Part shown: positions 7,582 through 16,563 of the stretch, in pieces
Layout: every line of letters starts with the position of its first letter
How positions within the stretch are numbered: position 1 is the first letter of the stretch
Assembly: GCF_945957525.1 (NCBI RefSeq)
Contig: NZ_CAMFLA010000009.1
Coordinates: 62,001-126,000 of the forward strand
Direction of reading: 5' to 3'
DNA: 64,000 bases
DNA from: an uncultured Aquitalea sp.
Lineage (GTDB): Bacteria > Pseudomonadota > Gammaproteobacteria > Burkholderiales > Chromobacteriaceae
Translations under genes and position numbers: made by a program
Notes under the pieces: generated by a model
The model's input: only the letters and a program-made list of their open reading frames with translations
Told to the model about the DNA's origin: nothing
Database searches by the model: none

Positions 7582-10377
7582 ATGAAAACACTGTTATTGA
7601 TTGACGGCTCTTCTTATCTGTACCGCGCCTTTCACGCGATGCCCGATCTGCGCTCGCCGGATGGAAGGCCCACCGGCGCGGTATACGGCATGGTCAACAT
7701 GCTGCGCCGCCTGGAGAAAGAGGTACGGTTCGATTATAGCGCCTGCGTTTTCGACGCTAAAGGCAAGACCTTCCGCGACGACCTTTACCCCGAATACAAA
7801 GCCAACCGTCCGTCCATGCCGGAAGAGCTGGCGCAGCAGATCGCGCCGGTGCATGAAGTGGTGCAGGCCTCGGGCTGGCCGATGCTGATCGTGCCGGGCG
7901 TGGAGGCCGACGACGTCATCGGCACGCTGGCGCGCCGCGCCGCCGCCGCGGGCATGAAGGTGATCATTTCCACCGGCGACAAGGACATGGCGCAGCTGGT
8001 GGACCCGGATGTCACGCTGGTCAACACCATGACCAACGAAACGCTGGACGAGGCCGGGGTGAAAGAAAAATTCGGCGTGCCGCCGCGCCTCATTATCGAC
8101 TACCTCACGCTGATCGGCGACAAGGTGGACAATGTGCCCGGCGTTGACAAGTGCGGTCCCAAAACCGCCGTCAAATGGCTGGAGGAGTACGGCGATCTGG
8201 CTGCGGTCATCGCTTCGGCCGACAAGGTGGGCGGCAAGGTGGGCGAAAATCTGCGCGCCGCGCTGGACTGGCTGCCGCGCGGCCGCGAGCTGATCACCAT
8301 CAAGTGCGATGTGGATCTGGCTGCCGACATGCCGCAGGGTCTGGACAGTCTGGCCCACGGCCAAAAGGACAAGCCGCGCCTGGCGGCTTTGTTCAAGGAT
8401 CACGGTTTCCGCACCTTCTATCGGGAAATGACGGAAGGCGAGGAGACGCCGGCCGCGCCGGCCCCTGCGCCGCAGGCACCTCTGGCGCCGCAAGGCGGCA
8501 TGGACGATCTGTTCGCCAATCCCGCGCCAGCGCCGCAGGCTGCGCCCGAGGCCGCGCCGCGCCCACAGCGCGAGCGCCGCTATGAAACGCTGTTTGACGA
8601 AGCGCGGCTGAGCGCTTGGCTGGACAAGCTGCGCACGGCCAGGCTGGTGTCGCTGGATACCGAAACCACCAGCCTGGACCCGATGCTGGCCCGGCTGGTG
8701 GGCATCAGCTTTTCCGTGGAAGAGGGCGAGGCCGCCTATCTGCCGCTGGCGCACCATTACGCCGGCGCGCCGGATCAATTATCGCTGGATACCGCGCTGG
8801 CACTGCTCAAGCCCTGGCTTGAGGACGGCAACAGCGCTAAATGCGGCCAGAACCTCAAGTACGACCGGCACGTGTTCGCCAATCACGGCATCCGGCTTGC
8901 CGGCGTGCGCGATGACTCCATGTTGGCTTCCTACGTGCTGGAAAGCCATCAACGCCACAATATGGATGATCTGGCCGCCCGCCATCTGGGCGAAACCACG
9001 GTCAGCTATGAGGACATCTGCGGCAAAGGCGCCAAGCAGATCGGCTTTGGCGAGGTGGACGTCGCCATCGCCGCCAATTACGCGGCGGAAGACGCCGATA
9101 TCACGCTGCGGCTGAACCACTATTTTGCCGGCCAGTTGCAAGGCCGGCTGGCCGAGGTGTACCGCGATATCGAACTGCCGGTGGCCGAGGTACTGTTCAC
9201 CATGGAGCGGCATGGCGTGCTGATCGACCGCGAGCAGCTGGCCAGCCAGAGCCACCAGCTGGGCAGTGAAATGCTGCGGCTGGAGGCGCAGGCGTACGAG
9301 CTGGCCGGCCAGCCCTTCAATCTCAACTCGCCCAAGCAATTGCAGGAAATCCTCTTCGGCAAACTGGGCATTCCCACCAAGGGCGTGAAGAAAACGCCGT
9401 CCGGCGGTTACTCCACGGATGAGTCGGTGCTGGAAACCCTGGCGCTGGACCATCCGCTGCCCAAGTGCATCCTGGAATACCGCAGTCTCGCCAAGCTCAA
9501 GTCCACCTATACCGACAAGCTGCCCACGCTGATCAATCCGGATACCGGCCGTGTGCATACCAATTACGCGCAGGCGGTAGCGATTACCGGCCGCCTGGCC
9601 AGTTCCGATCCCAATTTGCAGAACATTCCCGTGCGGACGGTGGAAGGTCGTCGAGTGCGCGAAGCCTTTATCGCGCCTCCTGGTTGCCAGATCGTCAGCG
9701 CCGACTATTCGCAGATCGAGCTGCGCATCATGGCGCACCTGTCCGGCGACGAGGGCATGCTGGCCGCTTTCGCCAGCGGCGAGGACATCCACCGCGCCAC
9801 GGCGGCCGAAGTGTTCGGCGTGACGCTGGAGCAGGTGACGTCCGACCAGCGCCGCGCCGCCAAGGCCATCAACTTCGGCCTGATCTACGGCATGAGCGCC
9901 TTTGGGCTGGCGGCCCAGCTGGACATAGAACGCAGCGCGGCCCAGCAGTACATCGACCGCTATTTCATGCGCTATCCCGGTGTGGCCGAATACATGCAAA
10001 CCACGCGTGAAACGGCGCGGGAGCAAGGCTATGTGGAAACGGTTTTCGGCCGACGTCTCTATCTGCCGGAAATCCGCCTCTCCAACCCGGCGCGGCGCGC
10101 CGGGGCCGAACGCGCGGCCATCAACGCGCCCATGCAGGGCACGGCGGCGGACCTGATCAAACTGGCGATGATCGCCGTGCAGCAGTGGCTGAGCAACGAT
10201 GGCATGGCCAGCAAGCTCATCATGCAGGTGCATGACGAACTGGTGCTGGAGGTGCCGGAAGCGGAGCTGGCTGTGGTAAAGCAACGCCTGCCGGAAATCA
10301 TGGCCGGCGTCGCCAGTCTCAAGGTGCCGCTGTTGGCCGAAGTGGGGGCCGGTGCCAGCTGGGAAGCGGCGCACTGA
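7582..10377 (+). CDS. polA: DNA polymerase I
   Basis: This 931-residue enzyme has all three domains. The 5'-3' exonuclease/flap nuclease spans about 1-285. The 3'-5' proofreading exonuclease is intact, with its metal-binding Asp and Glu near 358-360 in SLDTETTS. Polymerase motif A (DYSQIELR) is near 705 and motif C (QVHDELVLE) near 882. An Ala/Pro-rich linker (about 290-335) separates the nuclease domains and is longer than I expect for E. coli (928 residues in total). No clear ribosome-binding site precedes ATG 7582, whose leader is CT-rich. A TTGGCCGAA copy sits near the 3' end at 10333. Confidence 0.97.
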   Translation: MKTLLLIDGSSYLYRAFHAMPDLRSPDGRPTGAVYGMVNMLRRLEKEVRFDYSACVFDAKGKTFRDDLYPEYKANRPSMPEELAQQIAPVHEVVQASGWPMLIVPGVEADDVIGTLARRAAAAGMKVIISTGDKDMAQLVDPDVTLVNTMTNETLDEAGVKEKFGVPPRLIIDYLTLIGDKVDNVPGVDKCGPKTAVKWLEEYGDLAAVIASADKVGGKVGENLRAALDWLPRGRELITIKCDVDLAADMPQGLDSLAHGQKDKPRLAALFKDHGFRTFYREMTEGEETPAAPAPAPQAPLAPQGGMDDLFANPAPAPQAAPEAAPRPQRERRYETLFDEARLSAWLDKLRTARLVSLDTETTSLDPMLARLVGISFSVEEGEAAYLPLAHHYAGAPDQLSLDTALALLKPWLEDGNSAKCGQNLKYDRHVFANHGIRLAGVRDDSMLASYVLESHQRHNMDDLAARHLGETTVSYEDICGKGAKQIGFGEVDVAIAANYAAEDADITLRLNHYFAGQLQGRLAEVYRDIELPVAEVLFTMERHGVLIDREQLASQSHQLGSEMLRLEAQAYELAGQPFNLNSPKQLQEILFGKLGIPTKGVKKTPSGGYSTDESVLETLALDHPLPKCILEYRSLAKLKSTYTDKLPTLINPDTGRVHTNYAQAVAITGRLASSDPNLQNIPVRTVEGRRVREAFIAPPGCQIVSADYSQIELRIMAHLSGDEGMLAAFASGEDIHRATAAEVFGVTLEQVTSDQRRAAKAINFGLIYGMSAFGLAAQLDIERSAAQQYIDRYFMRYPGVAEYMQTTRETAREQGYVETVFGRRLYLPEIRLSNPARRAGAERAAINAPMQGTAADLIKLAMIAVQQWLSNDGMASKLIMQVHDELVLEVPEAELAVVKQRLPEIMAGVASLKVPLLAEVGAGASWEAAH

Positions 10378-10815
10378 GGCTCTGCTCCTGCACGGCCTAG
10401 CCTTTGCCGGCCGCCTGGGAAGGCCCGACCCGACAGCTCGGCCAGCGTAGCCGCTGGGCTCCGTCGGCCGGCAAAGTCATGGGGTGAGAGGGTGCCGGAT
10501 CCGGCAACGCACTTGCTCATGCCGTCCCCTTGCCGTTTATTCCCCTTCCCCTGCCTTTTCCCTGGAAGGGAGCCTCGCTTTCCCGCGGGCAAGCGAGAGT
10601 GGCTGCAATTAGCAGAGCCTGGCCGGCACAGGCTTACCGGGTGATCCGCTCCGTCCGCTGCGGATGCCGCCCATGCCCAGAGGGCTACGGGCCGGCATGG
10701 GGTCATCGCCCGTGCCTGAATCAGAAAAAGCCGTCCGGCTATTCCGAGACGCGCCGTTTTGCCTGTCAGGCCTGCCGGGCAGAATGAGCGCTCTCTCTTC
10801 ACCCGACTTGCCGTC
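10378..10815. other. Structured non-coding gap between polA and the minor pilins
   Basis: These 438 bases hold no convincing gene. They contain several inverted repeats: a perfect 12-bp pair (CTTTGCCGGCCG at 10402-10413 with 10465-10476), a 14-bp palindrome (10493-10506), CTCGCTT/AAGCGAG (10574-10597) and CCCATGCC/GGCATGGG (10670-10701). No U-tract follows the first hairpin. I could not match it to RNase P RNA, tmRNA, 6S RNA or a known riboswitch. It may contain the pilin operon promoter, an RNA, or only GC-rich chance structure. Confidence 0.4.
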
Positions 10816-11385
10816 ATGCCGACTTTGCCAGCCCGTACGCCGCCGAGTTCGCTTTATTGCGGCCATACCTTGCCCGAGTTGCTCACCGTGCTCGCGGTGA
10901 TCGCTATTCTGGCGGCGCTGGCGGTGCCGGCCCTGCGTGACTTTTCCAGCTCCCATCAATTGGCCTCGCGCGTCAGGCTGTTGGCCAGCAGCTTGCAGGC
11001 GGCGCGTGGTGAAGCGCTGCGCAGTCAGGGCGTGGTGTGGGTCTGCTCGCTCAACAGCAAGCGCAATCTGGATATCCAGGGTTGCCAATCGGCGCGCCGT
11101 GAGGGTGCGGACTGGAGTCGCGGCGTGCTGGTATTCGCCGACAGGGTCGGCGGCAACGCTGGGCGCTATGACAGCGGCGAGCGAAGCAATCACGCGCTGT
11201 TTGCCGAAGACGGCATCACGGTGAGCGCCAATCTGGCGATCTTTGCCTTCAATGGCGAAGGCCGTCTGCGCGAGGACGCTTTGCCGCGTTTCGAATTGCG
11301 CGCGCCGGATGGTGGCTGCGTCAGTCTGCGTCTCAACCGCTATGGCCGTCATCGTATTTGCGAGAGCGAGGGCTGCTGTGCTTAG
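10816..11385 (+). CDS. fimT: Minor pilin, FimT/GspH type (Neisseria PilH position)
   Basis: This 189-residue pseudopilin has a short leader ending CG, the cleavage site, and a hydrophobic helix with Glu at +5 (G/HTLPELLTVLAVIAILA). A GspH/FimT globular domain follows, with Cys residues in its second half. Start ATG 10816 gives a 16-residue leader, normal for class III signal peptides; the frame is open further upstream. The residue after the cleavage site is His instead of the usual Phe, and +4 is Pro. It is first of five overlapping genes whose order equals Neisseria pilH-I-J-K-X. These proteins prime pilus assembly at the inner membrane. Confidence 0.82.
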   Translation: MPTLPARTPPSSLYCGHTLPELLTVLAVIAILAALAVPALRDFSSSHQLASRVRLLASSLQAARGEALRSQGVVWVCSLNSKRNLDIQGCQSARREGADWSRGVLVFADRVGGNAGRYDSGERSNHALFAEDGITVSANLAIFAFNGEGRLREDALPRFELRAPDGGCVSLRLNRYGRHRICESEGCCA

Positions 11386-11752
11386 GCGGGCTGTGGCGGC
11401 GGGTTTCAGCTTGCTGGACGCTGTGTGCGTCTTGCTGTTGCTGAGCTTGGGCGGGTTGAGTACGGCGGCCATTGGCGTGCAAGCCTGGCGCGAAGTGGCC
11501 GACAGCGAAGGGCGGGAGCAGGCAGCGTGGCTGGCGGATGAGCTGCTGGAGAGGCGAGTGTCGGGTGTGGTGCCCGGTGTTGGCCGAAGCCATGGCCGCT
11601 TTATTGTGAGTCTGTGCCAGCTGGGTGTGGATGGAACTGCTTGCAGCGAGAGCGGCGCGTCAATGCTCCGCATCGGCTGGCGCTTGCGTGGTAGCGGCTC
11701 GACAGAGGAGGGGGCGCATGTACTACCGTGGCCAGATCAGGACCCACCCTGA
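11378..11752 (+). CDS. pilV: Minor pilin, PilV/PilI type
   Basis: This 124-residue pseudopilin starts at GTG 11378, inside the end of fimT (8-base overlap). It has the short leader VLRRAVAAG, then FSLLDAVCVLLLLSLGG. Position +5 of the mature protein is Asp (GAC) instead of the near-invariant Glu, a conservative but unusual change. The C-terminal region is short and Ser/Gly-rich with two Cys residues. It overlaps pilW by 35 bases. The PilV assignment rests on gene order and signal type, because the globular part is too divergent to place by eye. Confidence 0.75.
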   Translation: MLRRAVAAGFSLLDAVCVLLLLSLGGLSTAAIGVQAWREVADSEGREQAAWLADELLERRVSGVVPGVGRSHGRFIVSLCQLGVDGTACSESGASMLRIGWRLRGSGSTEEGAHVLPWPDQDPP

Positions 11753-12554
11753 GCGCGGCTTCACGCTGAGCGAACTGCTGGTGGGAATGGGGCTGGGCTT
11801 GCTCTTGCTGGCTGTTTTGGCAGGTTTGCTGGCGCAGTTGGCCACGACCGCGCGCGACATCATGACGCGCCGAGAGGCAGCACAGGACGCGCGGCTGGCC
11901 CTGCAGCAACTGCAGGCGGACATCCGCATGGCCGGCGCTTTTCATTGCGGTCAGCTGCCGTCTCCTGCCGTCGGCCTGCCCGCGCCGTGGGCCGAGCTGG
12001 CCGCGCAGCGCCTTCCCCTGAGTCTGAACGATGGGCAGCTGGCGCTCTGGCATGGCGGCGAGGCTTGGGACGTGCGCCCTGTGCCTCCCGGCGTGCGCTT
12101 CCAGGCGCTGGCTCCGCTGCCGGCAGTGCGCGAAGGCCAATGGCTGTGGTTGGGGCATTGCGGCGGGGGAGGCTTGCTGCGTTGGGGGCGAGACATCAAG
12201 CCGGATGCGGACGGGCTGCTAGTGGTGCCCGCTTCACTGATACCGCCCGCTGCAGAGAGCGGCTGGATGTTGCAGAGCGTGGCGCTCAGAAATTACCGGC
12301 TGAATGGTGCGGCGGGGGTTGTGCAGCTGGTGGCGAGCGAATGGCGCGGTGAGCAGCTGGAGGAGACGGTGTTGGCCGAAGGCTTGAGGGATGGGCGCTG
12401 GCAAGTATTGTCCCATCGCCCTTGCCGCTGGTCAGCCGGGACCACGCATCAGCTGCCGGTATTGCTGGCGCTGAGCCTGACCAGTCGCGACGGCGAGCGA
12501 ACGTTGCAGGTGGCGCCGCGCCTGGGGACGCGCTGTGTGGCGGAGGGCGCATGA
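11718..12554 (+). CDS. pilW: Minor pilin, PilW/PilJ type
   Basis: This 278-residue prepilin-like protein has a 14-residue leader, the canonical site G/FTLSELLVGMG with Glu+5, and a long N-terminal helix. The large globular domain fits PilW, usually the biggest minor pilin. ATG 11718 follows GAGGAGGGGG, a strong ribosome-binding site. The coding end overlaps pilX by ATGA. It is expected to join FimT, PilV and PilX in the pilus-tip priming complex. Confidence 0.82.
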   Translation: MYYRGQIRTHPERGFTLSELLVGMGLGLLLLAVLAGLLAQLATTARDIMTRREAAQDARLALQQLQADIRMAGAFHCGQLPSPAVGLPAPWAELAAQRLPLSLNDGQLALWHGGEAWDVRPVPPGVRFQALAPLPAVREGQWLWLGHCGGGGLLRWGRDIKPDADGLLVVPASLIPPAAESGWMLQSVALRNYRLNGAAGVVQLVASEWRGEQLEETVLAEGLRDGRWQVLSHRPCRWSAGTTHQLPVLLALSLTSRDGERTLQVAPRLGTRCVAEGA

Positions 12555-13174
12555 GGGCGCGGGGTAGCGTGCTGCCGTTGGCGATGCTGATGCTGCTGGC
12601 AATGGGCATTATTGCCCTGAGTCTGTCGCGCCAGCTCAAAGAGGAGGCGCGGGGTGCGGGACAACTGGCCGATGCGGGTCTGGCGTTTCATCTGGCCGAG
12701 CTGGGGTTGCGCGGCGGGGAAGCGGCAGCATTGCGGCTGGATGCCGAACTGGAGGGCCATGCTGCGCCCGAAAGCTGGTTTACCGCCAGCTGCGGCAGGG
12801 AGGCGAATCCGGCGGGCTGGCGGACAGGCTTGTGCAGCTTGGGCCTACCGGTGCAGGCAAGGTTGGCCGAAGGACGGCAAGCGGTGCTGCACCCCTGCGG
12901 TGCGGCCAGACAGCATATCTGGCAGGCGGCGATGGCGCAGGGCCGTTGCCCGAAGGTGATGTCGGGCGAACTGGCCTGGGCCAACCCGCATTATGTGATC
13001 GAGTTGCTGGTAACGGCGCATCGGCAGGACGAGGCGACAGGGAGGGTGTACCGGATTACTGCGCGCGGCTGGGGGCGGCAGCCAGAAAGCGTGGCCACGC
13101 TGCAGAGTGTGTACTGGACGCCGCATGGCGCGGCGGGAAGGCGGCTGGCATGGCAAACCCTGCCGGAGTACTGA
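12551..13174 (+). CDS. pilX: Minor pilin, PilX/PilK type
   Basis: This 207-residue protein has a very short N-terminus (MRARG/SVLPLAMLMLLAMG) followed by one membrane helix. It lacks Glu at +5, as is usual for the PilX N-terminal family. The start overlaps the pilW stop (ATGA). The body contains paired Cys residues and a Trp-rich end. It is fourth in the minor-pilin operon, the expected place for PilX/PilK. Confidence 0.78.
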   Translation: MRARGSVLPLAMLMLLAMGIIALSLSRQLKEEARGAGQLADAGLAFHLAELGLRGGEAAALRLDAELEGHAAPESWFTASCGREANPAGWRTGLCSLGLPVQARLAEGRQAVLHPCGAARQHIWQAAMAQGRCPKVMSGELAWANPHYVIELLVTAHRQDEATGRVYRITARGWGRQPESVATLQSVYWTPHGAAGRRLAWQTLPEY

Positions 13175-13602
13175 AAGCGCGCCGCAGGCCATACCGTACG
13201 TTACGGGGCGTCACCCTGCTCGAGTTGCTGACGGTGCTGACCATGATCAGCCTGCTGGCGGCGTTGGCGCTGCCGGCCTGGCAGGCGCAGACGGATAAGG
13301 CCAGGTTGGCCGAAGCGCGGGCGCTGCTGCTGGAGTGCGGTCGTTTTCTGGAGCGTTGGCGTGCGCAATACGGTCGTTACACCGATACCTCCACGCGCTG
13401 GCCGCGCTTGCCTGTGGCGGCGACGTCGCATTTCGACATCGTGTTTGGCGCGGGGGCCGCCAATACCGATGCCGGCAAGTTCCTGCTGCGCGCGGTGCCA
13501 AAGCGGGGGAGCGGCACGACGGTGCTGGAGCTGAATCAGGACGGCAATCTGAAACAGTGCGAGCGGGAGGGCGACCGGCTGGTGCGCTGCCGGCTGGCGT
13601 GA
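13150..13602 (+). CDS. Minor pilin, PilE-like (Neisseria PilX/ComP-like position)
   Basis: This 150-residue type IV pilin-like protein has leader ...TLRG followed by VTLLELLTVLTMISLLAALA, with Glu+5 present and Val at +1. A small globular domain follows with a Cys pair (LECGRF at the front, LKQCEREG and VRCRLA at the end) that could form the pilin D-loop. ATG 13150 overlaps pilX by 25 bases. In Neisseria this slot holds PilX, and the DNA-uptake receptor ComP is a similar small pilin. Whether this one binds DNA is open. Confidence 0.78.
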   Translation: MANPAGVLKARRRPYRTLRGVTLLELLTVLTMISLLAALALPAWQAQTDKARLAEARALLLECGRFLERWRAQYGRYTDTSTRWPRLPVAATSHFDIVFGAGAANTDAGKFLLRAVPKRGSGTTVLELNQDGNLKQCEREGDRLVRCRLA

Positions 13603-13683
13603 ACGCATCGGCACGGCGCCTTGGCGCATGGCCGGAATCGCCTGGGGCGGGCTGTATCGTCATGCATGCCCGCCTGGCAACGC

Positions 13684-13711
13684 AAAAGGCAGACCATGCG
13701 GTCTGCCTTTT
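13684..13711. terminator. Bidirectional terminator between the pilin operon and emrB
   Basis: AAAAGGCAGACC and GGTCTGCCTTTT form a perfect 12-bp stem with a 4-base loop, flanked by A and T runs. It can end both converging operons. Confidence 0.88.
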
Positions 13712-13745
13712 GGCGGTCGTGGCGGATGCCGGACGGTGAGCGTGC

Positions 13746-15278
13746 TCAGTGCGCGCCGTCCGCGCCGCCGCTGGCGGTGAACGGTGGCTTGGCGAACCAG
13801 ACCAGCGCGATCAGCGCCAGAAACATCATGCCGAACAACCAGAACACCTCATTGGCGCCAATCAGCGAGCCCTGCTTGGTAATTTGCATGGCGGTGACGG
13901 CATTTTGCTGCTGGGCGGACAGGCCCATATCGCCCATCAGGCGGAACCACATTACCGAGGCCTGATCGTACAGCGTCACATGCTCGGTCAGCTGCGCGTG
14001 GTGCAAGGCTTCGCGCCGGTCCCACAGTGTGGTGGTGATGGAGGTGCCGATGCTGCCTGCCAGAATGCGCAGGAAGTTGGACAGGCTGGATGCGCTGGCA
14101 ATCTGGCTGGGCGGCAGGCCGGACAAGGTGATGGTGGTCAGCGGCATGAAGAAGCAGGCTACGCCGATGCCCTGAATGAACTGCGGCCACACGACATAGG
14201 CGAAGTCCATGTCTGCGTTGAAGGTGCTGCGCCAGAAGAAGCAGGCCGCATACACGGTAAAGCTGAGGGTGACCAGCCAGCGCATGTCCAGCCGGTGGGC
14301 GTTCTTGCCGATGACGGGCGAGAGAAACACCGGCAGGATGCCGATGGGCGCGGCGGCGAGGCCAGCCCAGGTGGCGGTGTAGCCCATCTGCGTTTGCAAC
14401 ATCAGCGGAATCAGCACCACCGCGCCGAAATACAGCATGAAGCCTAGGCTGATGGCCACCGCGCCCACCGTGAAGTTGCGGCGCTTGAACAGGCTGAGGT
14501 CGACAATGGGGTGTTCTTCGCCCAGTTCCCAGATCACCAGATACAGCAGCGACACCACGGCCACAATGCTCAGCACCACGATTTCAGTGGAGTTGAACCA
14601 GTCCAGCTCCTTGCCGCGGTCCAGCATCATCTGCAGCGCACCCACGCCCACCACCAGCAAAGCGAGGCCGATCTTGTCGATGGGCAGGTTGACGATGGCG
14701 GTTTCGCGTTCCTTGAGGATGCGCCAGCTGATGAAGGCGGCGGCCAGACCCACAGGCACGTTGATGAAGAAGATCCAGCCCCAGTGCCAGTTGTCGCTGA
14801 TGACGCCGCCGAGGATGGGGCCGAATACCGGCGCCACGATCACGGTCATGGCCCATAGCGCCAGCGCCAGGCCCTTTTTCTCCGGCGGGTAGCAGGACAT
14901 CAGCAAGCTTTGCGATAGCGGAATCATCGGGCCGGCCACCGCGCCTTGCAGCACGCGGAACAGAATCAGCATTTCCAGACTGGTGGACATGCCGCACATC
15001 CACGACGTCAGCACAAACAGCAGGGTGGAGATGGTGAACAGCTTCACTTCGCCCATCTGCTTGGCCAGCCAGCCGGTCAGCGGTACGGCGATGGCGTTGG
15101 CGACGCCGAAGGAGGTGATCACCCAGGTGCCCTGGCTGGTGGCTGCGCCAAGGTTGCCCGAAATGGTGGGCAGGGCCACGTTGGCGATGGTGGTGTCCAG
15201 CACTTGCATGAACACCGACATCGACAGGGCCAGGGTGATCCACACCAGGCGGGAGCCTGAAAGTGGAGGAGGATTCAT
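13746..15278 (-). CDS. emrB: EmrB/DHA2-family multidrug MFS transporter
   Basis: This 510-residue inner-membrane proton antiporter has 14 predicted helices. Characteristic pieces are the helix-1 motif MQVLDTTIANVALPTISG, RVLQGAVAGPMIPLSQ, and motif C in VFGPILGGVISD. It exports hydrophobic drugs, uncouplers or fatty acids with a membrane-fusion partner and an outer-membrane channel. It is the last gene of emrR-nodT-emrA-emrB. No TTGGCCGAA word occurs in this operon. Confidence 0.92.
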   Translation of the reverse strand: MNPPPLSGSRLVWITLALSMSVFMQVLDTTIANVALPTISGNLGAATSQGTWVITSFGVANAIAVPLTGWLAKQMGEVKLFTISTLLFVLTSWMCGMSTSLEMLILFRVLQGAVAGPMIPLSQSLLMSCYPPEKKGLALALWAMTVIVAPVFGPILGGVISDNWHWGWIFFINVPVGLAAAFISWRILKERETAIVNLPIDKIGLALLVVGVGALQMMLDRGKELDWFNSTEIVVLSIVAVVSLLYLVIWELGEEHPIVDLSLFKRRNFTVGAVAISLGFMLYFGAVVLIPLMLQTQMGYTATWAGLAAAPIGILPVFLSPVIGKNAHRLDMRWLVTLSFTVYAACFFWRSTFNADMDFAYVVWPQFIQGIGVACFFMPLTTITLSGLPPSQIASASSLSNFLRILAGSIGTSITTTLWDRREALHHAQLTEHVTLYDQASVMWFRLMGDMGLSAQQQNAVTAMQITKQGSLIGANEVFWLFGMMFLALIALVWFAKPPFTASGGADGAH

Positions 15279-15404
15279 GATCGGACTATCCCCAGTGGGG
15301 CGCGCGTCAGGCGCGCCCGCGGATTGTTGGCGCCCCCGGCCGCACCGACAGCGTCAGCGCGGGAACGGGGAAAATGACCGCCGAGGCATCGGCGGCGCTA
15401 GCGC

Positions 15405-16550
15405 TTATTGCGCGTTGGCGGCCAGCAGGCTGGCTACCAGATCGTCGGCTTCCTTGAGGTCCGGCGTCAGCACGCGGCTTTCCTGCGCCGCGGCGGCGCG
15501 CGGCGCCTCGGCCAAGGTAGGACCATCCTGTTTGGAGGTGTCCACCACGGCGTCTACCGACAGACCCACGCGCAAGGGATGCTCTTTCAGCTCTTTCGGG
15601 TCCAGCTGAATGCGCACCGGCACGCGTTGCACTACCTTGATCCAGTTGCCGGTGGCGTTTTGCGCCGGCAACAGCGAGAAGGCGCTGCCGGTGCCTGCGG
15701 ACAGGCCCAGCACCTTGCCGTGGTAGCTCACCTTGCTGCCGTACAGGTCGGCTTTGAGCTCAACCTCCTGGCCGATGCGGATCTTGGCCAGTTGCACTTC
15801 CTTGAAGTTGGCGTCCACCCATACGCTATCCAGCGGCACCACCACCATCAGCGGGCTGCCGGCGGCGATGCGCTGGCCCACTTGCACATTGCGGCGGGCG
15901 ACATAACCGGATACCGGGGCCTTGACTTCGGTGCGCTTGAGCGCGAGCCAGGCTTCCTTCAGGCGGCTGGCGGCGCGTTGCACATTGGGATGCTTGGCCA
16001 GCGTGTCCTTGCCCACCAGCGCGTCGGTGGCCTTGGCCTGTTCGCGGGCGGCATCGAGCGCCGCCTTGGCGGTGGCCACGGCGTCGCGGGCGTGGCCCAG
16101 CTCTTCGGCCGACATGGCTTCGGTGCCGGCCAGTTTTTCACGGCGTTGCAGGTCGGCCTGGGCGCGGGTGAGTTCCGCTTCGCGCAGGGCGACTTGCGCA
16201 GCCAGTTGCTGGGTGCTGGTCATCAGCTGACGGGTTTCGCGCACGGTCTGCACGAACTCGTTGCGGGCGCGCTCAAACGCGAGCTTCGCGTCGCTGTTGT
16301 CCAGTGTCACTACCGTCTGGCCTGCATTGACGCGATCGGTGTCCTCCGAGGCGATCTTCACCACGGTGCCGCCCACTTCCGGCGTCAGTTGCACCATGTG
16401 GCCGGCCACATAGGCGTCGTCGGTGCTTTCCTGATGGCTCAGCACCAGAGCCCAGTAAGCGCCGTAGCCCACCGCCAGCGCGGCGATCAGGCCGGTGGCG
16501 ACAAAGAGGTTGCGTTTGCGGCTTTTTGCCGTCTCGAGTTTCTTGTCCAT
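15405..16550 (-). CDS. emrA: EmrA/FarA membrane-fusion (HlyD-type) efflux subunit
   Basis: This 381-residue periplasmic adaptor has a single N-terminal membrane anchor (about 15-35). A lipoyl half-motif flanks a long coiled-coil hairpin (about 95-200), and a beta-barrel domain contains VPLDSVWVDANFKE. It links EmrB to the outer-membrane factor. It sits 13 bases downstream of the outer-membrane factor gene and 126 bases before emrB. Confidence 0.92.
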   Translation of the reverse strand: MDKKLETAKSRKRNLFVATGLIAALAVGYGAYWALVLSHQESTDDAYVAGHMVQLTPEVGGTVVKIASEDTDRVNAGQTVVTLDNSDAKLAFERARNEFVQTVRETRQLMTSTQQLAAQVALREAELTRAQADLQRREKLAGTEAMSAEELGHARDAVATAKAALDAAREQAKATDALVGKDTLAKHPNVQRAASRLKEAWLALKRTEVKAPVSGYVARRNVQVGQRIAAGSPLMVVVPLDSVWVDANFKEVQLAKIRIGQEVELKADLYGSKVSYHGKVLGLSAGTGSAFSLLPAQNATGNWIKVVQRVPVRIQLDPKELKEHPLRVGLSVDAVVDTSKQDGPTLAEAPRAAAAQESRVLTPDLKEADDLVASLLAANAQ

Positions 16551-16563
16551 GATGTGCGTGTCC

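Noticed and set aside
10530-10787. Short open frame in the polA-pilin gap
   Set aside because: No ribosome-binding site, no hydrophobic or family pattern, and it overlaps inverted repeats.
10378-10815. RNase P RNA, tmRNA or 6S RNA
   Set aside because: The expected conserved stretches of these RNAs are not seen on either strand.
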